From positions 1-64,000 of the forward strand of contig CACGJO010000004.1 in assembly GCA_902573425.1 (NCBI GenBank): a stretch of DNA of 64,000 nt. Direction: 5' to 3'. The position numbers were made by a program, and so were the translations under genes. The stretch is from an uncultured Pelagibacteraceae bacterium (GTDB lineage: Bacteria; Pseudomonadota; Alphaproteobacteria; Pelagibacterales; Pelagibacteraceae). Shown one piece after another: positions 57,215 to 64,000 of the stretch. The notes beneath the pieces are model-generated. The model saw only the letters and a program-made list of their open reading frames with translations. It did not search any database and was not told where the DNA came from. Every line of letters starts with the position of its first letter. The stretch's first letter is position 1.

Positions 57215-58584
57215 GCGGCTTGAATAATTTTATTTGAAATTTTTGAATTTTTCTTAATTTCCTCTGAAATCAAGAAAGCTAACTCAACAGCTTGGTCAGC
57301 ATTTAATCTAGGGTCGCAATGTGTTCTATATCTATCTGATAAATCTTTTTCTGATATTTTTTGTGCTCCGCCAGTACATTCTGTCACATCTTGACCAGTC
57401 ATTTCAACATGAAGTCCGCCAGCATAGCTTCCTTCAGATTGGCTTATAGCAAAAAAATTCTTAACTTCTTTAACTATGCTATCAAAAGTTCTAGTTTTAA
57501 AACCTGTAGCTGCCTTAATTGTATTCCCATGCATCGGGTCACAAGACCAAACTACTTTGAGACCTTCTTTTTTTACCGCTTTAATCAATTTGGGTAAGTA
57601 TTTTTCAACGTTATCAGCCCCAAATCTTGAAATTAAAGTTATTCTTCCTGCCTCATTCTCCGGATTTAACACATTACAAAGTTTAATCAGCTCATCTGGT
57701 TTTAAAGTTGGTCCACATTTTAAACCAATTGGATTTTTAATACCTCTACAAAATTCAATGTGGGCTCCGTCGAGCTGCCTAGTTCTGTCTCCGATCCAAA
57801 CAAAATGAGCAGAAGTATCGTGATACTCACCAGTTGTTGAGTCAATTCTTGTCATAGCTTCTTCAAAAGGTAAAAGCAATGCTTCATGGGATGTATAAAG
57901 ATTTACTGTTCTCAATCTTCTATTATTATCTGAATTAATGCCACACGCTTGCATGAATGCAAGAGCATCGCTAATCCTATCTTCAATCTCTTTATATTTT
58001 CCTTTAGTTTTGTCTTTTATAAAACCTAGATTCCATAAATGAACCTGTCTTAAATCTGCAAAACCACCTTGTGAAAATGCTCTTAATAAGTTTAAAGTTG
58101 ATGCAGATTGCGAATAAGCCCTAAATAATCTTTTTGCGTCTGGGTCTCTCGATTTCTCTGTAAATTCTATTCCATTAATATTATCACCTAAATAACTTGG
58201 TAATTCTTTTCCGTCCTTTTTTTCAGTTGGTGCACTTCTAGGCTTTGAAAACTGTCCGGCAATTCTACCTATTTTAACAACTGGTACAGAGGCTGAAGCA
58301 GTCAAAACTAACGACATTTGTAAAATTACCTTAAAAGTATCTCTGATATTATCAGGATTAAATTCTGCGAAACTTTCAGCGCAATCACCACCTTGTAACA
58401 AAAAAGCTTTTCCCTCAACAACTTCACCTAATGCTTTTTTTAAAGAGCGAGTCTCACCAGCAAAAACTAGTGGGGGATATTTTTTTACCTTGCTTAATAC
58501 CAGATCAAGCTCCTTATGATCTTGATATTTGGGTATATGTTTTGCTGGAAATTTTTTCCAACTATTTAAAGTCCATTTTTTCAT
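57208..58584 (-). CDS. 3-deoxy-7-phosphoheptulonate synthase, class II
   Basis: The ATG at 58584 is chosen over an in-frame TTG two codons upstream, giving 458 residues. This is the class II (plant/mycobacterial-like) DAHP synthase, first step of aromatic synthesis, condensing PEP and erythrose 4-phosphate. Signatures are AFLLQGGDCAESFAEF near 78-93, GRIAGQFSKPRS and VVWSCDPMHGNT (metal and PEP site). It has no similarity to the AroF/G/H type. The product ends with a hairpin that includes the stop codon. Confidence 0.95.
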   Translation of the reverse strand: MKKWTLNSWKKFPAKHIPKYQDHKELDLVLSKVKKYPPLVFAGETRSLKKALGEVVEGKAFLLQGGDCAESFAEFNPDNIRDTFKVILQMSLVLTASASVPVVKIGRIAGQFSKPRSAPTEKKDGKELPSYLGDNINGIEFTEKSRDPDAKRLFRAYSQSASTLNLLRAFSQGGFADLRQVHLWNLGFIKDKTKGKYKEIEDRISDALAFMQACGINSDNNRRLRTVNLYTSHEALLLPFEEAMTRIDSTTGEYHDTSAHFVWIGDRTRQLDGAHIEFCRGIKNPIGLKCGPTLKPDELIKLCNVLNPENEAGRITLISRFGADNVEKYLPKLIKAVKKEGLKVVWSCDPMHGNTIKAATGFKTRTFDSIVKEVKNFFAISQSEGSYAGGLHVEMTGQDVTECTGGAQKISEKDLSDRYRTHCDPRLNADQAVELAFLISEEIKKNSKISNKIIQAAS

Positions 58585-58622
58585 ATTCAACTCTTGGTGG
58601 ATATTTATAGTATTATTGCAAT

Positions 58623-60440
58623 TTATTCAACAGTAACAGATTTAGCTAAGTTTCTTGGCTTATCTATATCGCATTTTTTGAATAAAGCTGCGTGATATGA
58701 AAGAAGTTGTAGAGGTATTGTAAATATAAAAGGTGTAAGCGATAAATCAGAGTCTGGTAGATTAATTTGAAACCTTATGTTTTCACTAATTACTTTTCCA
58801 TCAGAATTAGTTAATAATAAAACTTTACCACCTCTAGCTATTACCTCCTGCATATTTGATAAAGTCTTTTCAAAATATTTATCTTTTGGTGCAATCACAA
58901 CAACTGGTAAACCATCTTCTATTAATGCTAAAGGACCGTGTTTCATTTCCCCAGCAGGATAACCTTCTGCATGTAAGTATGATAGTTCTTTTAATTTCAG
59001 GGCACCTTCTAATGCAATTGGAAATGAGGAGCCTCTTCCTAAAAACATTGAGCCTTTAGATTCATAAATGTCTTTTGCAATTAATTGGATTTTTTCTTCT
59101 TCTTTTAATGCTTCACTAATTAGTGTGGGTAATTTTTTTAATTCGGAAATTTTCTTTTTATATTCAATATTTTGCATATCATTTCTTACCTCTGAAATTT
59201 TTAGAGAAAGTAAATATAAAACTAACATTTGACCAAGAAAAGCTTTTGTGGAAGCAACTCCTATTTCTGGACCTGCATGAATTGGTAAAACACAATCTGA
59301 ATTTCGGGCTATTGAACTTTCAACAACGTTTATTACTGAGCACGTTTTAACATTTTGCTTTTTACACAGGTCTAAAGCAGCGTATGTGTCAGCGGTTTCG
59401 CCAGATTGCGAGACAAAAATATATAAGGCTTTTTTATCAAATCTAACTTTTCTGTATCTAAATTCTGACGCTATATCGACTTCAATATTTATAGATGTAA
59501 ATTCCTCAAACCAATATTTCGCTACTAAACAAGAATGGTATGCGGTTCCACATCCAATCAATACTATCTTTTTAATTTCCTTTGGATCTAGTGGAAGGTT
59601 GTAAAAATTTATTTCCTCTCTGATTTTATCAATATATTCTTTTAAACAAGTTTTGGTAGTAACAGGTTGTTCAAAGATTTCTTTTATCATAAAATTTTTA
59701 TAATTCCCCTTGCTAACTGATGCTTTGTCTTCAGAAAGTGTAAAAATTTCTTTATTAATTTTATCTTTGTTGTGGTTATAAAATTTGACTTCATCTTTAG
59801 ATAAAACACATACGTCTCCATCATCTAAATATGAAATTTTGTTTGTCATAGACTTTAAAGCATATGAGTCAGAACCTAAATAATTTTCATTATTTGAATA
59901 ACCAACAGCTAAGGGACTGCCGCGTCTAGCACCAATTACGAACTCCTTATGATTTCTAAATATTATTCCAAGAGCAAAACTCCCTTTGAGCATATCTATA
60001 GTTTCAAATACTGCTTTTAAGGGATCTAGTTTTTTTAATTTTTCTGTGAGAAGAACTGTTATTACTTCAGTATCAGTTTGAGATTTAAAAGTCGTACCAG
60101 ATTTTTCAAATTCTTTTTTTAAATGATCAGAATTTTCTATTATTCCGTTATGTACTACTGATACTATCTCACTTGAGTGAGGATGGGCATTAACTTCATT
60201 TGGAACTCCATGTGTTGCCCACCTTACGTGTCCTATTCCTAAATTTCCTTCGTTTGGACTTTGAAATAAAATTTTTTCGAGTTTTTCAACTCTGCCAGAA
60301 CATTTTTTTTCATTAATTTCACCATTTGTAATTGTAGCAAGTCCTGCGGAGTCATAACCACGGTACTCTAATTTTTTCAGGGCATTTACTATATTAGTAG
60401 AAACTTTTTTATTACTGGCTATGCCTATTATCCCACACAT
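58623..60440 (-). CDS. glmS: Glucosamine-fructose-6-phosphate aminotransferase (isomerizing)
   Basis: GlmS (605 residues) makes glucosamine 6-phosphate. The N-terminal glutaminase begins MCGIIGIAS with the catalytic Cys2, and the SIS isomerase domains show IGCGTAYHS, SQSGETADT and VASTKAFLGQ. The C terminus ends NLAKSVTVE, as in the family. It feeds UDP-GlcNAc synthesis and is adjacent to the GlmU-like gene (overlap of one base). No glmS riboswitch or small RNA site is visible. Confidence 0.98.
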   Translation of the reverse strand: MCGIIGIASNKKVSTNIVNALKKLEYRGYDSAGLATITNGEINEKKCSGRVEKLEKILFQSPNEGNLGIGHVRWATHGVPNEVNAHPHSSEIVSVVHNGIIENSDHLKKEFEKSGTTFKSQTDTEVITVLLTEKLKKLDPLKAVFETIDMLKGSFALGIIFRNHKEFVIGARRGSPLAVGYSNNENYLGSDSYALKSMTNKISYLDDGDVCVLSKDEVKFYNHNKDKINKEIFTLSEDKASVSKGNYKNFMIKEIFEQPVTTKTCLKEYIDKIREEINFYNLPLDPKEIKKIVLIGCGTAYHSCLVAKYWFEEFTSINIEVDIASEFRYRKVRFDKKALYIFVSQSGETADTYAALDLCKKQNVKTCSVINVVESSIARNSDCVLPIHAGPEIGVASTKAFLGQMLVLYLLSLKISEVRNDMQNIEYKKKISELKKLPTLISEALKEEEKIQLIAKDIYESKGSMFLGRGSSFPIALEGALKLKELSYLHAEGYPAGEMKHGPLALIEDGLPVVVIAPKDKYFEKTLSNMQEVIARGGKVLLLTNSDGKVISENIRFQINLPDSDLSLTPFIFTIPLQLLSYHAALFKKCDIDKPRNLAKSVTVE

Positions 60441-61081
60441 TATTTTTTGTTCCTATAATTTTCTATTTCTTCCTGTTCAGACCTCTCTAAAGCCAAAGAA
60501 TTTTCTTTTACATCTCTTGTGATTACAGAGCCGGCACCAATAATTGATTTTTTTTTGATTTTAACCGGAGCAACCAAAGATGTATTTGATCCAACAAAAA
60601 CATTATCAGAAATAATAGTTTTATTTTTTTTAACTCCATCATAATTACATGTAATAGTTCCAGCTCCTATATTGGTATTTTTTCCAATCTCACTATCACC
60701 AATATAAGATAAGTGGTTTACCTTTGTTTTAGATTTAATTTTAGATTTTTTTGTTTCAACAAAATTTCCAATTTTAACACCAGACATTAAATGTGTTCCT
60801 TCTCTAATTCTTGAATAAGGACCTATTATGACTTTATTTTCTATTTTGGCTCCCTCGATATGACTAAAAGACAAAATTTCTACATTGCTACCTATTTTAA
60901 CTTTTTTTCCAATTACTACATAAGGGTTTATAGTTACGTTTTTCCCGAATTTAGTATCTTTAGATAAGAATATTGTTTCCGGAGCGATTAAATTCACCCC
61001 AAGCTTTAAAGCTTTTTTTCTCAATCTTTCTTGATTTGCTCTGTAAGCAGTTGCTTTTTTTAATTTAGAATTTGTCTTCAT
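60440..61081 (-). CDS. GlmU acetyltransferase half only (lacks uridylyltransferase domain)
   Basis: The 213-residue protein matches only the C-terminal left-handed beta-helix half of GlmU, with linker residues ([20 protein letters not shown]) that join the two domains in full proteins. [26 protein letters not shown] and [13 protein letters not shown] carry the acetyltransferase active site. The N-terminal 225 residues that make UDP-GlcNAc are absent, and the upstream 72 bases contain no remnant. It would acetylate GlcN-1-P, and the uridylyl step must come from another gene. Confidence 0.9.
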   Translation of the reverse strand: MKTNSKLKKATAYRANQERLRKKALKLGVNLIAPETIFLSKDTKFGKNVTINPYVVIGKKVKIGSNVEILSFSHIEGAKIENKVIIGPYSRIREGTHLMSGVKIGNFVETKKSKIKSKTKVNHLSYIGDSEIGKNTNIGAGTITCNYDGVKKNKTIISDNVFVGSNTSLVAPVKIKKKSIIGAGSVITRDVKENSLALERSEQEEIENYRNKK

Positions 61082-61097
61082 AAAAATTTCTCTTTAC

Positions 61098-61126
61098 ATT
61101 AGAATTATGATGGTAATAAGTCACAA
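61098..61126 (-). promoter_or_regulatory. Sigma-70-like promoter of the glmU-glmS unit
   Basis: Minus-strand TTGTGA (61121-61126) and TCTAAT (61098-61103) are 17 bases apart, with the GlmU-like ATG 16 bases past the -10. The -10 matches 5 of 6 bases. It lies in the 72-base gap to divergent gph. Confidence 0.5.
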
Positions 61127-61153
61127 AATATTTCTTTTTAATACTTAGAGAAA

Positions 61154-61816
61154 ATGACTCAAAAATTAACAATTTTATTCGATCTTGATGGTACTCTGGT
61201 AGATACAGCACCAGACTTAATGGGCGCTCACAACCATGTTATGAAAAAATTTGGCTATCCACAAAAAAGTCTTGGGGACATAAAACATATTGCTGGTCGT
61301 GGTGCTTGGATAATGATGCAAAGAACATTTAGGGACGAAATCAAAGATGAAAAATTGAAAAAAGCAATGGTAAAAGAATTTATAGATTATTATGCCAAAA
61401 ATATAGATAAAGGAAGTAAACCAATAAGAGGAGTGGTCAATTTTTTAGAATGGGCGAAATCAAATCAGATATTAATGGGTGTGTGTACAAATAAGCAAGA
61501 AAGGCTTGCGACAGATCTATTAAAAAAAATTAATTTGTCACAATATTTTGAATATATTGCTGGTTGCGATACTTTCGAATTTAATAAACCTGATCCTCGT
61601 CATTTAACTAACGTGATAGAAATAATAGGAGGAAGTATTAACAAAAGTATTATGGTTGGTGATAGTGAAGTAGATTCGCAATCAGCAGAAAATGCAAAAA
61701 TTCCTTTTATTTTAGTTGAAGAAGGTTATACAGAAAAAAACGTAAGCGAAATTCCACATAAAACCTTAATAAAAAATTTTTTAAATTTTGAAAGTATTGT
61801 TAAAAATTATTTATGA
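61154..61816 (+). CDS. gph: HAD-family phosphatase, phosphoglycolate phosphatase-like
   Basis: The 220-residue HAD hydrolase has ILFDLDGTLVDTAPDL with Asp10 and Asp12 as catalytic pair, GVCTNKQ as motif II, and MVGDSEVDSQSA as motif IV. The cap begins LMGAHNHVMKKFGYP. This pattern fits Gph, which clears 2-phosphoglycolate from DNA repair or oxygenase activity, but the substrate is not certain. It overlaps the LysE gene by four bases. Confidence 0.8.
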   Translation: MTQKLTILFDLDGTLVDTAPDLMGAHNHVMKKFGYPQKSLGDIKHIAGRGAWIMMQRTFRDEIKDEKLKKAMVKEFIDYYAKNIDKGSKPIRGVVNFLEWAKSNQILMGVCTNKQERLATDLLKKINLSQYFEYIAGCDTFEFNKPDPRHLTNVIEIIGGSINKSIMVGDSEVDSQSAENAKIPFILVEEGYTEKNVSEIPHKTLIKNFLNFESIVKNYL

Positions 61817-62415
61817 TAGATCTTCAGTTGTTTACAGCGCTAATAACTTATTATTTTATTATGTTCGCAACACCGGGTCCTAATAACGCAATGTTAACAG
61901 CATCGGGATTAAAGTTTGGATTTTACAAAACTCTTCCACATCTGATTGGTATACCGTTGGGTCATATCTTTCAAATAGGGCTAGTGTGCTTTGGTTTGGG
62001 TAATTTGTTTTTAATATTTCCTCAACTACAATTTTATATGAAAATCTTATGTTTTATTTATTTAATCTATCTTGGTTGGAAGATTATTGGTTCTTTTAGT
62101 CTTGTCAAAAAAGATACTAAAGGTAGACCTTTGAAGTTTTATGAAGCATCTCTATTTCAATTTATTAATCCTAAAGCATGGACAATAGCAATAACTGTAG
62201 CATCAGGTTTTTTCCCGACTGAGGAAAAATTTTTAGTAGCCACTATGTTTATAACTATTACTGCTGCTGTAGTTTGTTTTCCATCAATATGTATTTGGGC
62301 GATTTTTGGAAATTCGTTGCGAATTTATATTAAAAATGAAAAAGCAAAAAAAATTACAGAGTATATCTTGGCTATATTATTGATTTTAACAGCTATTACT
62401 GTGCTTTTAAAATAA
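61813..62415 (+). CDS. LysE-family amino acid exporter
   Basis: The 200-residue integral membrane protein has six hydrophobic segments and the LysE/RhtB signature at the N terminus (YYFIMFATPGPNNAMLTASGLKFGFYKTL) plus FQFINPKAWTIAIT in the middle. Members export basic or neutral amino acids. The start overlaps gph by four bases. The substrate cannot be told. Confidence 0.88.
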   Translation: MIDLQLFTALITYYFIMFATPGPNNAMLTASGLKFGFYKTLPHLIGIPLGHIFQIGLVCFGLGNLFLIFPQLQFYMKILCFIYLIYLGWKIIGSFSLVKKDTKGRPLKFYEASLFQFINPKAWTIAITVASGFFPTEEKFLVATMFITITAAVVCFPSICIWAIFGNSLRIYIKNEKAKKITEYILAILLILTAITVLLK

Positions 62416-62418
62416 TCT

Positions 62419-62447
62419 TTGATTTTATATTTTTGTTTTAATATAAA
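62419..62447 (+). promoter_or_regulatory. Sigma-70-like promoter of prpB-prpC
   Basis: TTGATT (62419-62424) and TATAAA (62442-62447) are exactly 17 bases apart, and the ATG of prpB begins six bases after the -10. Transcription is therefore predicted to start at or next to the A of the ATG, suggesting a leaderless mRNA. No Shine-Dalgarno is visible upstream. Confidence 0.6.
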
Positions 62448-62453
62448 AACTGA

Positions 62454-63350
62454 ATGCATTTTACAAAAAAAGATGCCAAAACAAAAAGAAAAGATTTTTT
62501 AAACAACCTTAAGGAAAAAAAATTACTTAGATTCCCGGGTGCATACAATCCTTTATGCGCAAAGTTAATTGCAGAGATTGGTTTTGATGGTGTTTATATA
62601 TCTGGCGGTGTTATGTCAAATGACCTTGGAATTCCAGATATAGGTTTGACTACACTTAAACATGTTAGTTACAGAGCAAATCAAATTGCCAAAGTTACTG
62701 ATTTACCGTCAATAGTTGATGCTGATACTGGTTTTTCAAATTGTAAAAAAACAATAGAAACTTTTGAAGAAATGGGTCTTTCCGGGTGCCACATAGAAGA
62801 TCAAATTGCAGAAAAAAGATGTGGTCACTTGGACAATAAAGAACTGATTTCAAAAGATGAAATGATTAAAAAAATTAAAGAGGCTGTTGCTTCAAGAAAA
62901 GATCCAAATTTTTCAATTATAGTAAGAACAGATGCCAACCTTGTAGAGGGACTTGAAAAAACGATTGAAAGAATAAAATCATATGAATCTGTAGGTGCAG
63001 ATATAATATTCCCAGAATCTATGAAAGATGAAAAGGAGTTTGAAAAAGTTAGAAAAAACTCAAAAGTCTTTTTATTAGCTAATATGACAGAATTTGGAAA
63101 ATCAAAACTATTATCCACAAAAGAATTAAAAAATTTAGGATATAATATTGTTATATATCCAGTAACAACACAAAGGTTAGCAATGAAAAGCGTAGAAGAT
63201 GGTCTAAAGTCTATTTTTAAGGATGGACATCAAAATAACATTATAGATAAAATGCAAACTCGAAAAAGATTGTATGAATTGGTAGAGTATGAAAAGTATA
63301 ATACTCCTGATAAAAAAATTACTGATTTTAAAACAGAGGGACACGAATAA
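62454..63350 (+). CDS. prpB: Methylisocitrate lyase
   Basis: The 298-residue enzyme of the isocitrate-lyase/PEP-mutase superfamily splits methylisocitrate into pyruvate and succinate. VDADTGFSN carries metal ligands, CHIEDQIAEKRCGH the catalytic Cys (KRCGH), and IIVRTDAN the next metal site. Together with the following citrate-synthase-like gene it forms the methylcitrate cycle for propionate oxidation. The only ATG in frame is 62454. Confidence 0.92.
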   Translation: MHFTKKDAKTKRKDFLNNLKEKKLLRFPGAYNPLCAKLIAEIGFDGVYISGGVMSNDLGIPDIGLTTLKHVSYRANQIAKVTDLPSIVDADTGFSNCKKTIETFEEMGLSGCHIEDQIAEKRCGHLDNKELISKDEMIKKIKEAVASRKDPNFSIIVRTDANLVEGLEKTIERIKSYESVGADIIFPESMKDEKEFEKVRKNSKVFLLANMTEFGKSKLLSTKELKNLGYNIVIYPVTTQRLAMKSVEDGLKSIFKDGHQNNIIDKMQTRKRLYELVEYEKYNTPDKKITDFKTEGHE

Positions 63351-63352
63351 AT

Positions 63353-64000
63353 ATGGCTGAAGAAATTAAAAAAGGTTTAATGGGAATAGTTGTTGATGAA
63401 ACAACTATCTCTCAAGTAATGCCTGAAATAAATTCTCTAACTTATAGAGGTTATAAGGTCCAAGATCTTTGTGAAAAATGTAGTTTTGAAGAGGTAGCTT
63501 ATTTGGTTTTAAATGGTGAACTTCCAAAATCTAAGGAGCTTAAAAAATTTATTAAAGAAGAGAGAAAAAATCGTAAATTATCAAAACAAATCTTAAATGA
63601 TATTAAAAATATGCCTAAGAGGGCACATCCTATGGATGCCATTCGATCAGCAGTTAGCTTAATGGGTCTTGAAGATAAAGATACAAGAGATAATTCTCCA
63701 AAAGCAAATATGAGAAAAGCGATGAGAATTTTTGCGCAAACACCTACCGCTGTAGCAGCATATTTTAGAGCCCGAAAAGGTAAGAAGTTTATCCCTCCAA
63801 ATAAAAAATTATCTTATTCAGAAAATTTTTTTAATATGATGTTTGATAAAGTTCCTAACAAAGACATTGTAAAAGCTTTTGATGTATCAATGATACTTTA
63901 TGCTGAACACAGTTTTAATGTTTCGACTTTTACTGCAAGAACAATTACGAGCAGTCTTTCAGACATGCATGGAGCTATAACTGGGGCAATAGCTAGTTTA
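63353..64000 (+). CDS. prpC: 2-methylcitrate synthase (partial, 3' end outside window)
   Basis: The ATG at 63353, two bases after prpB, opens 216 codons without a stop, running off the window. MGIVVDETTISQ, LTYRGYKVQDLCEK and LYAEHSFNVSTFTARTIT are citrate-synthase family blocks, and the sequence lacks the N-terminal extension of hexameric GltA. Paired with prpB it is most likely 2-methylcitrate synthase, joining propionyl-CoA with oxaloacetate. The C terminus is not visible. Confidence 0.88.
   Translation, partial: MAEEIKKGLMGIVVDETTISQVMPEINSLTYRGYKVQDLCEKCSFEEVAYLVLNGELPKSKELKKFIKEERKNRKLSKQILNDIKNMPKRAHPMDAIRSAVSLMGLEDKDTRDNSPKANMRKAMRIFAQTPTAVAAYFRARKGKKFIPPNKKLSYSENFFNMMFDKVPNKDIVKAFDVSMILYAEHSFNVSTFTARTITSSLSDMHGAITGAIASL

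Noticed and set aside
60440-61153. GlmU truncated by a frameshift with the N-terminal domain upstream
   Set aside because: Only 72 bases separate it from divergent gph, and they show no uridylyltransferase sequence in any frame.

Overview
This 64-kb window looks like part of a free-living marine alphaproteobacterium of the SAR11 clade (Pelagibacterales, Candidatus Pelagibacter type). That is an inference from very low G+C, AT-rich codon use with Lys/Asn/Ile-rich proteins, intergenic gaps of mostly 0-60 bases, and no insertion sequence, prophage, integrase or CRISPR. No 16S gene is present to confirm the lineage. No stretch above 300 bases lacks a gene.

Layout. (1) 1-22179, minus strand: one long translation/transcription cluster. 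In transcription order it is tRNA-Tyr, tRNA-Gly, tuf, tRNA-Trp, secE, nusG, rplK, rplA, rplJ, rplL, rpoB, rpoC, rpsL, rpsG, fusA, rpsJ, rplC, rplD, rplW, rplB, rpsS, rplV, rpsC, rplP, rpmC, rpsQ, rplN, rplX, rplE, rpsN. This joins the tufB, beta, str, S10 and spc operons end to end, with no second tuf between fusA and rpsJ. (2) 22317-33861: an rRNA methyltransferase, then a surface-glycan segment with two polytopic GT-C-like proteins, a polyprenol-phosphate mannose synthase-like GT2, several methyltransferases, a GT17 enzyme and a 2OG-Fe(II) oxygenase. NAD kinase and two small unknown membrane proteins lie inside it, and tRNA-Thr and tRNA-Leu flank most of it. (3) 33912-36218: a large autotransporter-like protein with a beta-propeller-like passenger. 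(4) 36343-39761: a zinc module (znuA divergent from znuC-znuB-zur-acpS) with two palindromic Zur-box-like operators in the divergent promoter. (5) 39758-44892: a second sugar/glycan cluster (epimerase, Gfo/Idh oxidoreductase, GT8-like, a second GT17, GGCT) ending in a CinA-type domain protein. (6) 44911-52115, plus strand: sfsA, map, purB, purC, purS, purQ, purL, bolA, grxD, tightly coupled. (7) 52107-61081, minus strand: rpsD, trmJ, cimA, cysS, nadE, class II DAHP synthase, glmS and a GlmU that has only the acetyltransferase half. (8) 61154-64000, plus strand: gph, a LysE-family exporter, and methylcitrate-cycle prpB and prpC (cut by the window end).

Most genes are housekeeping genes with clear family signatures. 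The most unusual points are: a likely tRNA-processing-dependent, nearly leaderless membrane glycosyltransferase mRNA behind tRNA-Thr; promoter elements placed so close to start codons that leaderless transcripts are predicted; the truncated GlmU; a zinc switch with its operators sitting on both divergent promoters; low-complexity tails on S19, L3 and L5; and a candidate polyprenyl-phosphate-sugar glycosylation system. All functions are read from sequence motifs and gene order; no database search was possible.
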